DNA of 64,000 nucleotides from Rhynchopus euleeides (GCA_963210315.1 OY723252.1:620001-684000); one strand, 5' to 3'; shown: positions 42,801-54,727, counted from the first letter of the stretch. Made by a program: numbers and translations. The notes: generated by a model from the letters alone, not told the origin.

Positions 42801-45800
42801 GCCGAGCTGTGTTCGGAAGGAAGGAAGAAGGGTGGGGTGGGCGGGGTGGGCGGGGGGGGGGAGGGCCAAGATGAACTGCAGCTGAAAAATTGCGGCACGC
42901 GGGAGGGCCCTCGCTACCAGGTGTGACTAAGTGAGAAAGTGAGAAGCAGTGAGCCACGGCCCTACTTCCACACCGACTGACAGGTTTCGCATGATGACAT
43001 AACCTCTATCAGAAGCACACACCCACGTGGCGCTGTCCTTGGCAGGACTTTGAAAGTGCCGACTTGATGTCCTTGTTGGATAAAACCCTCATATCACACC
43101 CTCACAACGAGCTGTGACTGGTAGCGAGGGTCCCCCCCCCACGGTGTGAAACGGGAATGAAACATGCCCTCCTGTCTTCTTGGGGGCATACCTCTGTCGC
43201 GATCTCCTGCGGCTCGTCGTCGCTGGAGTCGTCATATGCGAGCATCTGGGGCTTCTGCGACAGCTTCTTCTTCAGCCGCTCGTTCTCTGCCTCCAGCTGG
43301 CGCTGTGGTGTGTTGGCAAACGTTTTGGCAAGCCCGCATCAGAGCGATGGGGGAAAATTTGCGGTGGCACAAACAGCAGCACCGAGGTCGGTGAAAGCGG
43401 TGAGGAAGTCGATCACATCAGGAGGTCACTCCTGAGACAGGCCGTGTGTCAGGCATATCCGGTGGCCAAACCAGTCAAAACTTGGCTGTTTGACAAGCTC
43501 TCTCCTCCACGCACACCCACCCCCGCTAAGCGCAAAGCGCCGACGCACAGCTTACACATGTCACACCCCATCACACCTTTGCCGCCTCGATGGTTTCCTT
43601 CTCGATGCGTGTGCGCTTGTCCCTCTCGTCTTCGATACGCTGCTGCAGCTGCTGCTCGCGCACCGCAATGTCCTGAAGATGGCACGGCGGCGGGTTTTCG
43701 GTGGTGTGGGATGCGCCAAACACCACCCCTCCCACCCCACCCCACCCCCCCATCAGCCACACCGCCACCACCCCACCCTCGACGCCCTCCAACGACATAT
43801 GCTATACCTGCTCACGCTTCTGCAGCTCAAGGTCTTTCGCGGTTGGGGGGTTTGCCAGCAAGCCGGGGGCGGCAGGGGCGGGCTGTGAGGAGGCCGTGGT
43901 GTGTGGCTTTCCTTCCCAGTTGTGTCTTGGTATCAAGGTTTGAACGATTTGAACGATTTTTGGCCGTGCTCGTAGCATTCCCCGTTGAGGGGGTCGCTAT
44001 TTCGTGTTCTCCTGGCCGCACGGAGGCATTGCCTTACGTCGCCTCTTCCTCTTTTCCTTTGGTGGTGTGTTGGTCTGGCACAGAGGGCGGGACCGTGCTG
44101 ATATGCACAGTGACGACTCTCCCTTTTGTTTTGTGCCCGCCTCCACCGAGATTCGGCTGATGCCTCTCAGACTGGGGGCGGGCGGTCGCCGACCCTTTTC
44201 TGTACGAGGTTTTCCACAGGCTGCACACCTGCCCCGCGGCTGTGTGGCAGTCTTCGCGGAGTGCAATGCGAAGGTCTGGCCTGACGTGGTGTGACTATTT
44301 AGACTCCAGGTGTCTCCACCCTTCCTGGTCTGGGGAGCCTCGGTACCCAAGCAGTTTTCGGTCATGCCCTGGACCACGGCCGTGCTAGACTCCTGGTGCA
44401 GGCACCCGTCATGGTCCGGGGACGGCCCCCCCAGGCAGTTTAACGTCTTACCCAGGACCTTTTTTTTTCCCTCTTGTGTCCCATGCCTTGTTTGCAGTGA
44501 TCGCATTGTTGGCCATCCTTGCTGTAGTTCGGCATGCCGCCCTTCCCACCTTCCCCCACCCCCTCCCCGGCGGTTTTGCTCTCCGTGTGGTTTGGTGGTA
44601 CTGGTGAGCCATCTGGGGAAAGAACCTTGACAATCCCGGGCCGGCAGTACGTTCGTCACCCCCACGGGCTCGGCCGGTTTCTAAACCTTTAGGCAATCTA
44701 CGTCCGCAGGCCAAGAACCCGGTGTGCAGATGCACGTTGGGAGCCCCCTGAAGTCCGCACACGCCCTCTCTGAGTAGTCCCCGACCAAGCGCTGGCCTCT
44801 CTGACCGACTACCATGCCGCCGCAGGCCAAGAACCCGGTGTGCCGAAGCACATTGGGAGCCCCCTGAAGTCAACACAGCACCCCGCCAGTGGCTCCAGCT
44901 GTCCCTCCCCATGTCAGAGTTGACGGAAAAAGGCGGACCCTCTTTTGTCCCAGTGCTCCGTGCTATGCACTGGGACCCCGTTGCCCAGGCGGACCAGCCT
45001 GGGGGAGCCCTCGGGGTGTGGGGTTGAGTTTTACGACTTCCCTAGGTCTTAGGTAGTTTAAGGTCGTGCCCAGGACCTTTTTTTTTTTTCCCTCTTGTGT
45101 CCCATGCCTTGTTTGCAGTGATCGCATTGTTGGCCATCCTTGCTGTAGTTCGGCATGCCGCCCTTCCCACCTTCCCCCACCCCCTCCCCGGCGGTTTTGC
45201 TCTCCGTGTGGTTTGGTGGTACTGGTGAGCCATCTGGGGAAAGAACCTTGACAATCCCGGGCCGGCAGTACGTTCGTCACCCCCACGGGCTCGGCCGGTT
45301 TCTAAACCTTTAGGCAATCTACGTCCGCAGGCCAAGAACCCGGTGTGCAGATGCACGTTGGGAGCCCCCTGAAGTCCGCACACGCCCTCTCTGAGTAGTC
45401 CCCGACCAAGCGCTGGCCTCTCTGACCGACTACCATGCCGCCGCAGGCCAAGAACCCGGTGTGCCGAAGCACGTTGGGAGCCCCCTGAAGTCAACACAGC
45501 ACCCCGCCAGTGGCTCCAGCTGTCCCTCCCCATGTGGTTTAAGAATGTGTAAATTCCTGTCGAACTTACAAGTTTTGCTTGTCACAACATACAGGCTTTC
45601 CTTCCCAGGTTGCTTTGCGAGGGGTATGTAGGGAACGAGCCAGCCGGGCAGAGAGGAGCACTAATGCAAATGAGAGAAGAAGGTAGCAACGACAGTTGGT
45701 GTTTTTTTATATCTAACGCAGACCACCCACAGCGTGTGAAGTCAGGGGATAAGATAGGTCTGGTTTTCCGGTTTTCAAAACCAGGGTTTCCCGGTTCCCG

Positions 45801-48800
45801 GTTTTCTGGGAAAAAAAAAAAGGTCGGTCTCATTTTTGGCGGTTTTTTTTGTGATTTTGGGACAGTAAAACAGTCAGAAAAAACGCCATAAAAAAATAGA
45901 AAGTGACCCCATCGTGATCCGCACAGAGCTCAAATAGTCCAAAGAAGGCAGAGAAGCGGAGAAGAAAAATGGACCTAGCGGGTGGCCCGGTGGGTGGTGA
46001 TGCCCTCGTCATGCAGGTCTCTTCTGTTTTGAAGGTGCACACATGGTGGACTCCAGCCACCATGTCTAAGAGGGAGTCTAAGACTGCAGTCTGGAGGGCT
46101 GAGACGAGAACTCAAACGACTTTCAAGCAGTCTTGAAGGTCGCCAAGCCTATTGGGGGCAACTAACAGATGAGATTTGTTTGTTGCCTGTCGTCACAGCT
46201 AGGTGCCCATCTCTTCGATAACGGAATGTGTGCAGAGATCTCGTGGACCCTTTGGCCATTCTGTCGTGCACCCACTCCACCCACAACGCACACCTGTCAC
46301 GAGTGGTCGCTCCCCCGTCCTCCTCCACCCTGAAGGTTGAACCCTCAAGGACCAGTGATCTCCTGCTGGCCGGGCTGCGATACAGCGAAGCCTTCCTACT
46401 TACAAGCGAATCCAGACTGTAGGGAACAGATGTTCACTACCGTGGCCTCCGGCGGCTGGGGGGCTCCGCCCCCCAGACCCCCCTGTGTAAAAGCATTGCA
46501 CCAGACCGGTTTTTTGGGCGAGAGTCCAAACTTTCAAAGCAGCTGCTGCGCCTGCCCCACCAAGCAGCCTCAGTACGACAGGACGCGCGCAGGCACCGGG
46601 CCCTCTCAGATTCTGGGAGGGTTTGCGCGGGTCGCGCGCGCCGAAGGCGCGCGCGAAAAATTTTCAAAACCAGAAAAACCGGAAAACGGCGCCAGAAAAA
46701 AAGTCTATCTTATACCCTGGTGAAGTGTTTCGCAAAAAAAAGGATCCGCGCAGGTGAAACAAAAAATCTTCCGGAGTTGGGGGGCTACCGCCGAAACTTG
46801 CAAAAAAACACAAAAAAAAAAGAAATCTGGCATACCAAGGCGGCCGCTGCAGGGCTGCCCTGCTTCCACTCCTGCACATCCTTCACCAGGGTGTTGAGCA
46901 GCTTGGCCTGCTCCATGGCCTGCACCCTCAGCTCGCTATCGACACCGATGCGATGCTCCGCGGCATGCAGCCCCCCGCCGGGTGCCCCGGCACCACCCCC
47001 GTGCCGCTTCCGCGCATGCGACAACAGATGGGCTTCCTTCTTGAAATACCGGCCGCACTTCGAGCAGAGCCACTGCCCGTCGGCTGTCGGATTCCCAGCA
47101 AACCCGGGCAGCGCCCCGGGCCCCAGCCCGGCACCCTTCCCCATCGCGAGCTCATAGGCGTACAGCGTCTTCTTGAGGTGCTTCTCCTTCAGAAGGGAGT
47201 CTTTGAAGTCACGCGACTGCCTTTCGTACAACTCACGCAGCGCGCAGGCCTCCATATACTGCTCCTCCGCCTGCTGTGCGAGCGCCTCTTTCTCCTGCAC
47301 CAGGTAGGCTTGGGTGTATATGAGATACTGCACCAGCAGCTGCATCAGGGTGAAGAGGTGCATCACATGCCTCGGCTGCAGCTGCGCAGCCTCGTCGTGC
47401 GTCAGCGCTGCATACGAGACGTTGTTCATGATGCCCTGCAGGGTGTCCACCTCCGCCTCGTTCATCAGACGCGTCGCATCGACTGCAGACAGCAGCTGCC
47501 AATTCAGACGCTCATTCGTCAGCCGCATCTGAAAAGGCTGCGGCGCCGGCACCGGGTTTCGCGTAAACTGCGGCGGGGGAACCTGGGGCTGTGGGGCACG
47601 GTACTGCACATCGTGGAAGTAGTGGCTTTCCCTCGCCCGCGATGGCGACAGCGCCACCGGCGGGGCCACCGGCGGCGGAGGCAGCGGAGAATACGCCTGC
47701 GGTGGGGAGTAATGCGGCGGGTGGGGCGGCTGCGGCTGTGTCGTGCGGTACCCCCCGAACCCGCTGTCCAGCACCATGGGTGGCGGGCCCCCGAGGGGCA
47801 CCTGCTGCGGGCTGCCGTACAGCGGGTACGCCCCGGGCGACAGCGGGGGGGGCACGGGTGTGGGGCTCGGCAGCGGCAGGTGGTAGGATGCGGGGGAGAT
47901 GCCGGCGCCCAGAGGGCCCTGCCCCGCCATCATCTCCACGTCACCCGGGTCGGCGCTGTAGACGATGTCCGCCACACGCACCTGGCAGGGGGATCCGGGC
48001 GTGTCGCCCGGCACACGCGTCACCACGCCGTAGTCCCCTGGTTGTATGACACGCCCACTGCGGAATGCGATCTGCTTGCACATGCGGACAGTCGCTCCCA
48101 CGGTGAAACCATCGGTGTAGCCGTATTGGCGTGACTGCGGCGGGAGCCCCTTCGCAGCAGAGTCCGGCGCGCAGTGCTTTGCGAAGTCATTCAGCGCTGC
48201 CGCCTTCAGGGCATCGTCGCCGCCGCCCCCGGCTGCGCCCCACGCATGCAGCTCGATGTGGTTCCACGCGAATGCGTTTGCCTGGCCCTCCAGCTTGGCA
48301 CGCGCGGTGGTTCCGGAGACCTCCACCACGGTTGCATTCTTCCACTCCTCGTGTGTGCTGTCGCGCACGCGCACCTTGTCACCGGGGCCCATCTTGAGGG
48401 AGCTGTGCTGTGCTGCAGGGGGTGCCTCCTGGGGCATGGGCTCTGTGAAGGTCCACGTGAAGTCGCGGGACTGCCCGTCGATGCGCACCAGAGGCGTGGC
48501 GGAGTCGGCCCGTGTGACGACGCCCGGCTTCCAAGCTTCGCCTGCCGCATCGCGAACCCGGACCCGATCCCCAGGGGCGAAGGGTGTCTGCTTGGATGGG
48601 GCGGCGGAGGCCTTGCTCGCAGCTTCTGCCTTGGCAGCAGCGTCGCTGTTGGAGGCGGCGCCGCCGCCGCCCTCCAAAGCGAAGTCGACGACATTCCAGG
48701 TGAAGCCTCTGCTCTGCCCGTCGAGCTTCACGACAGGCTTGTCCCCGCGGATCTCCACAACGGTGCCAGGCTTCCAGTCCTCCGGTGCGGAGTCCTTCAC

Positions 48801-51800
48801 GCGGACCCTGTCGCCGATGCCGAATTTGCAAGACCCGCTGGACTGTGGGGGTGCCGGTGCCGGCGCGGCTGCGGCTGCGGCAGGTGACGAGGGCTTCGCA
48901 TCGCTGCCACCCACCCCAGCGCCCCCGGCTTTGTCGAGCTCGCAGTGTGTCCAGGTGAAGCCTCTGCTCTGGCCCTGCAGCTTGACGACAGGCTTGCCGC
49001 TACGGATGTCCACAACTTCACCTGTCTTCCACTCCTCGCGCTCGCTATCACGCACGCGGACCGTGTCGCCGATCATCACGTCTGCGGCAGCAGAGGCAGC
49101 CTGCTGCTGCGGGCGTGGAGGGGGTGTCGGCTTGGCCTCACCCTTCCCCCCGTCGGCAGGCTCGCAGAATGACCAGGTGAAGCCTCTGCTCTGCCCGTCG
49201 AGCTTCACGACAGGCTTGTCCCCGCGCATCTCGGTGACGGTGCCAGGCTTCCATTCCTCCCGCTCGCTGTCGCGGACGCGCACCTTGTCCCCGGTGGACA
49301 CCGCGCCGCCACCGCCGCCACCCCCAGAGGGCTTCTGCGGGGGTGTGGGTGACGGTGCGGCTTTCCCCCCGCCGTCGGCAGGCTCGCAGAAGCTCCAGGT
49401 GAAGCCTCTGCTCTGCCCGTCGAGTTTGACGACCGGTTTGTTGCCGCGGATCTCGGTGACGGTGCCAGGCTTCCAGTCCTCCTTCTCGCTGTCGCGGACA
49501 CGCACCTTGTCGGAAACCTGGAAGTCAGACCCGCCCTTCGGCGGCGGGGGTGCTGGGGTGGCGGCCCCCTTGCCGGAGTCGGGCGACTGCCAGAGGGTCC
49601 ACGTGAAGCCTCTGTTCTGCCCGTCGAGCTTCACGACGGGTTTGTCGCCCCGCATCTCGGTGATGGTGCCAGGCTTCCAGTCCTCCTTCTCGCTGTCGCG
49701 CACTTCGATGCGGTCACCGACGCCCAGCGACCCGCCACCAGAGCCAGCAGGTGCTGCAGCACCCTTGCCCCCGTCCTGGTCAGCGTGCTCGCACATTGTC
49801 CAGGTGAAGCCTCTGCTCTGCCCATCGAGCTTCACGACAGGCTTGTCGCCGCGGACCTCGGTGACTGTGCCAGGCTTCCAGTCCTCACGCGGGGCGTCGC
49901 GGACCTTGACCCTGTCACCGACGGAGAAGCTGCCACCACCGCCACCGCTGGACTTCGGCTTCACATCGACAGCATCGCTCTTGCCGCCGCCGCCGTCTGC
50001 AGGTTGGACGAAGCTCCAAGTGAAGCCTCTGCTCTGGCCGCTGAGTTTGACGACAGGTTTATCGCCGCGCATCTCGGTGACGGTGCCCTCCTTCCATTCC
50101 TCCCGCTCGTTGTCGCGGACGCGCACCTTGTCGCCGACGTTGATCGCACCACCACCACCCCCACCGCCGCCGCCGCCGCCACCCCCTTTAGCCGAGGCTT
50201 TGTCATCATCGAGTCTGAAGAATGACCAGGTGAAGCCTCTGCTCTGCCCGTCGAGTTTGACGACAGGCTTGTCCCCGCGCATCTCGGTGACGGTGCCAGG
50301 CTTCCAGTCCTCCTTCTCGCTGTCGCGGACGAGGACACGTGACCCCACATCGAGGCCGCCCTTGTCTGCTTGAGCGCTGCCGCCGCCACCTCCACCGCCG
50401 CCGCCACCGCCCAGTGGCTCGAAGAAGGTCCAGGTGAAGCCTCTGCTCTGCCCATCGAGCTTCACGACAGGCTTGTCCCCGCGCATCTCGGTGACGGTGC
50501 CCTCCTTCCAGTCCTCCTTCTCGCTGTCACGGACACGCACTCTGTCGCCAGCGCCCATCGCACCCTTGCTGCCGGTGTTACCCTTGCCACCGTCGCCGCC
50601 ACCGCCACCGCCACCACCAACCGGCTCGCAAAAGCTCCAGGTGAATCCTCTGCTTTGCCCCTGCAGCTTGACGACGGGCTTGTTGCCGCGCATCTCGGTG
50701 ACAGTGCCCTCCTTCCATTCCTCGCGCTCGCTGTCGCGGACACGCACTTTGTCGCCGACATTCATCGCACCACCACCACCACCCCCACCGCCACCACCAC
50801 TACGTGGCTTGTCTTCGCCCCCGATAGGCTCCACGAAGCTCCATGTAAACCCACGCGACTGCCCTTGGATCTTCACGACAGCCTTCTCCCCGCGCATTTC
50901 GCTGACGGTGCCCTCCTTCCAGTCCTCCCGCTCGCTGTCCCGAACACGCACCCTGTCACCAACGGACAGCGACGAGCCTTTCCCCGAGGGGGGTCGCGGG
51001 GCGGCACGCGAGGTGAGCGGCTCGAAGAAGCTCCAGGTGAAGCCTCTGCTCTGCCCCTGCAGCTTGACGACGGGTGTATCGCCGCGCATCTCGGTGACGG
51101 TACCCTCCTTCCAGTCCTCCTTCTCGCTGTCGCGCACACGCACCTTGTCGCCGACGTTGATGGCACCACCGCCCGACGGCGTTGGCGGCGCTGCTTTGTG
51201 CCCACCCCCACCGAGCGGCTCGAAGAATGACCAAGTGAAGCCTCTGTTCTGCCCCTGCAGCTTGACGACAGGCTTGTCGCCGCGCATCTCGGTGACAGTG
51301 CCCTCCTTCCAGTCCTCCTTCTCGCTGTCACGGACACGCACCTTGTCGCCGACACTCATGGAACCACCCCCACCGCGCGTCGCCGCGCCTCCTGACGCAC
51401 CGCCGCCCACTGGCTCGAAGAATGACCACGTGAATCCTCTGCTCTGCCCCTGCAGCTTGACGACAGGCTTGTCGCCGCGCATCTCGCTGACAGTGCCCTC
51501 CTTCCAGTCCTCCTTCTCGCTGTCGCGCACACGCACCTTGTCGCCGACGTTGATGGCACCACCACCTCCACCGCCACCGCCACGGGGCTTCTCTTCAGCA
51601 GCGCTGCCGCCACCGCCTGCAGCTTCGAAGAATGTCCAGGTGAATCCCCTGCTCTGGCCATCCAGCTTTGCGACGGGTTTGCTGCCGCGCATCTCGGTAA
51701 CGGTTGCCATCTTCCAGTCCTCCTTCTCGCTGTCGCGCACCCGCACTCTGTCCCCGACGGACACGGTGCCCGAGGCAGCAGCGGCAGGGGTGCTGGCGGG

Positions 51801-52565
51801 ACCCCGCCCCGATGCAGGCTTGACGTGGGCCCACGTGAAGCCTCTGCTCTGGCCGCTGAGTTTGACGACAGGTTTATCGCCGCGCATCTCGGTGACGGTG
51901 CCAGGCTTCCAGTCCTCCCGCTCGTTGTCGCGGACTGACACCGCGTCGCCCACGTTGTATGAATCGCCGCCACTGCGGCTGCCACCGCCACCACCACCTC
52001 CTCCAGCGCTGCCGCCCCCAGACAGCGGCTCGCAGAAAGTCCAGGTGAAGCCTCTGCTCTGGCCGTCGAGCTTCGCCACAGGTTTGTCGCCCCGCATCTC
52101 GGTGACGGTTGCCTCCTTCCAGTCCTCCTTCTCGCTGTCACGCACCCTGACACGCGTGCCAGCGCTGAGCCCCCCAGAGCCTGCAGGTGCGCCACCGCCA
52201 CCGCCACCGCCTCCACCCCCGCCGCCGACTGGCTGGACGAAGCTCCAGGTGAAGCCTCTGCTCTGGCCGCTGAGTTTGACGACGGGCTTGCTGCCGCGCA
52301 TCTCGCTCACGGTGCCCTCCTTCCAGTCCTCCCGCTCGTTGTCGCGGACCTGGACCCTGTCCCCCACAGAGAATCCGCCTCCACCACCACCACCGCCTCC
52401 ACCGCCACCCCCGGCAGCTTCGCAGAAGGTCCATGTGAATCCTCTGCTCTGCCCCTCGAGCTTGACGACGGGTTTGCTGCCCCGCATCTCGCTGACGGTG
52501 CCAGGCTTCCAGTCCTCCTTCTCGCTGTCGCGCACCCGCACGCGATCGCCAACGCTGAAAGACAT
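38869..52565 (-). CDS. Giant DZIP1/Iguana-like protein with 22 SH3/Tudor-like repeats (seven-exon gene)
   Basis: Reconstructed join, minus strand: 52565-46836, 43882-43808, 43672-43577, 43302-43192, 42806-40866, 40391-40161, 39831-38869. All introns are phase 0, with donors GTATGC (four times), GTATAG and GTGTGA and acceptors CAG; total about 3048 aa. Exon 1 carries 21 tandem modules (VGDRVRVRDSEKEDWKPGTV, then RGDKPVVKL and GQSRGFTW) separated by Gly-rich linkers; a KOW-like module (1483-1547); a Pro-rich linker; a Dzip-like N-terminal domain (1678 to about 1780); and a C2H2 finger (C1834, C1837, H1850, H1855). The small exons are charged coiled coil. DZIP1 proteins work at the basal body and ciliary transition zone; the Dzip domain followed by one C2H2 finger and coiled coil is the family order. 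Further small exons inside the 2.95-kb intron 1 cannot be excluded. Confidence 0.8.
40592..40685. mobile_element. 94-bp MITE with 9-bp target duplication, inside intron 5
   Basis: The ends CTAGGCTGTGCTATACGT and its near-complement ACGTATAGTGCAGCCTAG bound an AT-rich centre of CGTATA/TATACG units. CTCCCCCAC flanks both sides (40583-40591, 40686-40694). A 9-bp duplication fits Mutator-like transposases. CTAG ends and tetra/hexanucleotide subterminal units resemble the larger element at 28136-29730. Confidence 0.8.
40866..42806 (-). CDS. Exon 5 of the DZIP1-like gene (KOW-like modules and W/ITD repeats)
   Basis: 647 codons between CAG (42809-42807) and GTATGC. It opens with two KOW/SH3-like modules (LGVGDAIVITHPVHLG...; YEVGDKVKFNKNIKLRSGKV), the second matching the module at residues 1483-1547 of exon 1. 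That match independently ties the exons to one gene. After an Ala/Pro linker come three ~90-residue repeats with a conserved W, ITD or VTD, R-x-D-F and G-x-[GI]-F pattern (for example HWVITDDRADFAKGCGIFY). Then comes a 22nd copy of the exon-1 repeat (VGTAVRVRDSAAEGWRDAEV). Confidence 0.85.
42905..43134. repeat. ~230-bp TIR element, GGGCCCTCGCTACCAG family, copy 2, inside intron 4
   Basis: The left end GGGCCCTCGCTACCAGGTGTGAC and right end GTGACTGGTAGCGAGGGTCCC are inverted repeats, related to 37798-37892 in reverse orientation. It sits wholly within the intron between exons at 42806 and 43192, so it should not disturb the protein. Confidence 0.65.
43920..45593 (-). mobile_element. 1.67-kb retroelement in intron 1 with 15-bp direct repeats
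   Basis: GGCTTTCCTTCCCAG occurs at 43905-43919 and 45594-45608. Between them, at 43939-44198, is the same 3' module with TTGAACGATT tail repeats as at 25652, followed (upstream in element orientation) by a 621-bp partial tandem duplication. The tail side and direct repeats fit a minus-strand target-primed insertion. No RT is encoded, so it is nonautonomous. Confidence 0.6.
44445..45535. repeat. 621-bp tandem duplication (1.75 copies)
   Basis: The stretch starting near 44445 is repeated from near 45066, with a 621-bp period and almost no differences (one T-run length difference). Within each unit a ~120-bp block containing AGGCCAAGAACCCGGTGTGC and GGGAGCCCCCTGAAGTC is itself duplicated. Frames here are shadows. 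Confidence 0.85.
46425..46484 (-). repeat. GC-hairpin repeat, inverted copy in intron 1
   Basis: Reverse complement of the 2027-type unit (TTCACTACCGTGGCCTCCGG then GGGGCTCCGCCCCCC). It is followed by GCGCGCGCCGAAGGCGCGCGC (46629-46649), another palindrome, just before the exon-1 donor. Confidence 0.75.
46836..52565 (-). CDS. Exon 1 of the DZIP1-like gene (21 repeats, Dzip domain, C2H2 finger)
   Basis: ATG at 52565; 1910 codons, ending at TTG before the donor GTATGC (46835-46830). The 21 repeats each end in GQSRGFTW or a variant (GQNRGFTW twice, GQSRDFTW and GQANAFAW in the last two), and the last repeats are the most diverged. At DNA level the repeats are very similar, which implies continuing expansion by unequal exchange. 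The complementary strand also stays open over long stretches here; that is a codon-bias shadow. Confidence 0.88.
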
Positions 52566-52644
52566 CGCGCCTGCCCCAGACCCGAGGCCCCCTGCCCCTC
52601 AGGTCTCACGTGCCTGTGTCGGTGCCCACCATGCGACCTGCGGA

Positions 52645-52828
52645 ACGGGTGGGGTGAACAGTTGCGCGACGACCAAACTACAACTACAATCAGGCTTCGG
52701 AGGCCCTCTTTTCATCGAACGAGCTGCGCGAACACTTCCGGACTACCCTTTGTTGAGCGCACACCAGCTGTCTCAGGGCTGTGCTGAGACACTGCGAAGC
52801 AGCCTGAAGGACGGGGGGAGGGGCACCT
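52645..52828. repeat. Interspersed repeat shared with 18398-18612
   Basis: See 18398. This copy lies about 80 bp upstream of the DZIP1-like ATG, so it could form part of that gene's leader. It lacks two short insertions present in the other copy. Confidence 0.65.
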
Positions 52829-53222
52829 TCTTCGCCTTCTGCCTTTCTGCCTGTTCTATTCCCCACCCCCCCCTGCTAACATGCGTCTCAGGCCAGGCCT
52901 GTCGCTAACTTTTCGATTTTGGAGATTTGGTGGGTTGACGCTCCTGTTTTGGGGGGGGGGATCAGGGGGGAAAACACTAGGGGTCAATTTTTCTCGCGCG
53001 CGCTTCGCGCGCGCTCGTGTTGTTGCCAAATTTTCCCATCGGTGGACCACTAGGTGGGCACGGTGTGAGGCGCTGGGTTCCTTCCGTGGTTCCTCTCCCG
53101 CTCGCGCCGTCGGGTGCCGGAGGAAACCAAAAAATGGCTTTCGGGACCATGATTTCGACGCTGCCCCCTGATATGTCACGGCCGTCAAAGCGCAAGGACT
53201 TGGTTACTAGACGGGCACGCGA

Positions 53223-53640
53223 GATGGGGGGTCTGGGGGGCAGAGCCCCCCAGCCGCCGGAGGCCACGGTAGTGAGCATCTGTTCATTGTGGGCGTACAG
53301 ATTCTGTGTGAGTTGGCTGCGTCCTCCTGAGGCTACTGGAGTGGGTGGATTCCCTGACCCGGTGGGAATCGAATGACTTGAGTACGAGACATACGCCACA
53401 GGGGGGTCTGGGGGGCGGAGCCCCCCAGCCGCCGGAGGCCACGGTAGTGAGCATCTGTTCATTGTGGGCGTACAGATTCTGTGTGAGTTGGCTGCGTCCT
53501 CCTGAGGCTACTGGAGTGGGTGGATTCCCTGACCCGGTGGGAATCGAATGACTTGAGTACGAGACATACGCCACAGGGGGGTCTGGGGGGCGGAGCCCCC
53601 CAGCCGCCGGAGGCCACGGTAGTGAGCATCTGTTCCTGCA
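53223..53640. repeat. 175-bp satellite built on the GC-hairpin repeat
   Basis: Three hairpin cores spaced exactly 175 bp (CAGAG/CGGAG at 53241, 53416, 53591), with the intervening GTACAGATTCTGTGTGAGTT, TGCGTCCTCCTGAGGCTACT and GGGAATCGAATGACTTGAG identical by eye. A diverged pair with 171-bp spacing is at 59940-60168, and a 222-bp spacing is seen at 2027-2312. Confidence 0.85.
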
Positions 53641-53649
53641 AAACCATAC

Positions 53650-53935
53650 TCTCTTCGACGTCGACCCAGTGAAAGTGGGTTGACGCTTGGTCGACGCTTG
53701 GTGAGCGTCGACCCAGTGTAACCGGGCCAACGCTAGGTTAGCGTCGACCCAGTGTAATAAATGGGTTGACGCTTGGTCCAGGCTTGAATGGCAACCCAGT
53801 TCCACTAGGTCGACGCTCCAAGCCTCGACCAAGCGTCAACCCAGTCCACTGGGTCGACGCTGGGTCGACGCTTTTTTATGGGGGGGGAAACCCAAAATCA
53901 CTGGGTCGACGGTCGACGCTTAGCGACATGCCTGG
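53650..53935. repeat. Inverted array of GTCGACGCT / AGCGTCGAC units
   Basis: More than ten copies of GTCGACGCTTGG or AGCGTCGACCCAGTG in both orientations, often paired head to head, with CCCAGT or ACTGGG between them. The segment can form several alternative hairpins. No protein is indicated. Confidence 0.75.
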
Positions 53936-54727
53936 TCTCAGGCCCTGAAGGCGGGGGGGGGGGGGGGGGGGAACAGCCAGCACACCACATTGCCAGAAGG
54001 CGAGTGTGCCGCTGGCGGCACCCGCCCCCCCCCCCCCTCCCACAACCCCACTCATCCTGCCTATCCAAGACCCCGCTTGTGACAACGCACGGGCAATACG
54101 ACCCCAATCCCCTGGAAAGGGGCAGGGTAGGGGGGGGGGGGGGGCACTTTTGCATCCTCATCGACAGCCCAATGGAGTAGCGGCTGTGCTGCAGAAAGGG
54201 CAGAGGTGGATGCCAGTGGTGGGGGGGGACTGGACAGGGGCGTTTGGTGGCAGGCGCAGCCCTGATGATGCGCGTCACTGCACAGGCTCTACCGTGTCTA
54301 GAAGAGTGGATAGATGCCTCATGTCGCACCCGCTGACAGCAGGGTCCTGTGGCAGTGGACAGTGGTGGTGGGTGTGGGGTGTGGGTGTATGGTGACTGTG
54401 GGTGACCATCCATATAGTTTAGTGTCAATTGCTTTGTCATGCTCATCATATTGTGTAGTGTGTGTTGCATCATCCTGGACAGACCCTATAACATAAGGGT
54501 ATCATCCCTTGCTCAACAACAGGCTCCTCCCGCATCACTGGAGGAGAGTCGAAGTTTTGGGGTATTAGAGTCCATCGATGACTCTATAAAATGCAGGAGA
54601 GTTTCCTCCCCACACCGCCCCCCAGTGTCCACCCTCTCGCCTCCTCCCCTCGCAAGCGGAGGAGGTTGGCGGGGGGTGGGGGGGGGGGGGGTAGGGGGGT
54701 CCATGGTAAGGAAAATCTCTGTTTAGG

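Noticed and set aside
40803..42926. Plus-strand 707-aa open frame opposite exon 5
   Set aside because: Antisense shadow; the minus strand has repeated domains, consistent phases and splice sites.
48256..52908. Plus-strand open frames of 700-820 aa opposite DZIP1-like exon 1
   Set aside because: They repeat with the same period as the minus-strand modules, are Ser/Pro/Leu low-complexity and mirror its codon usage.
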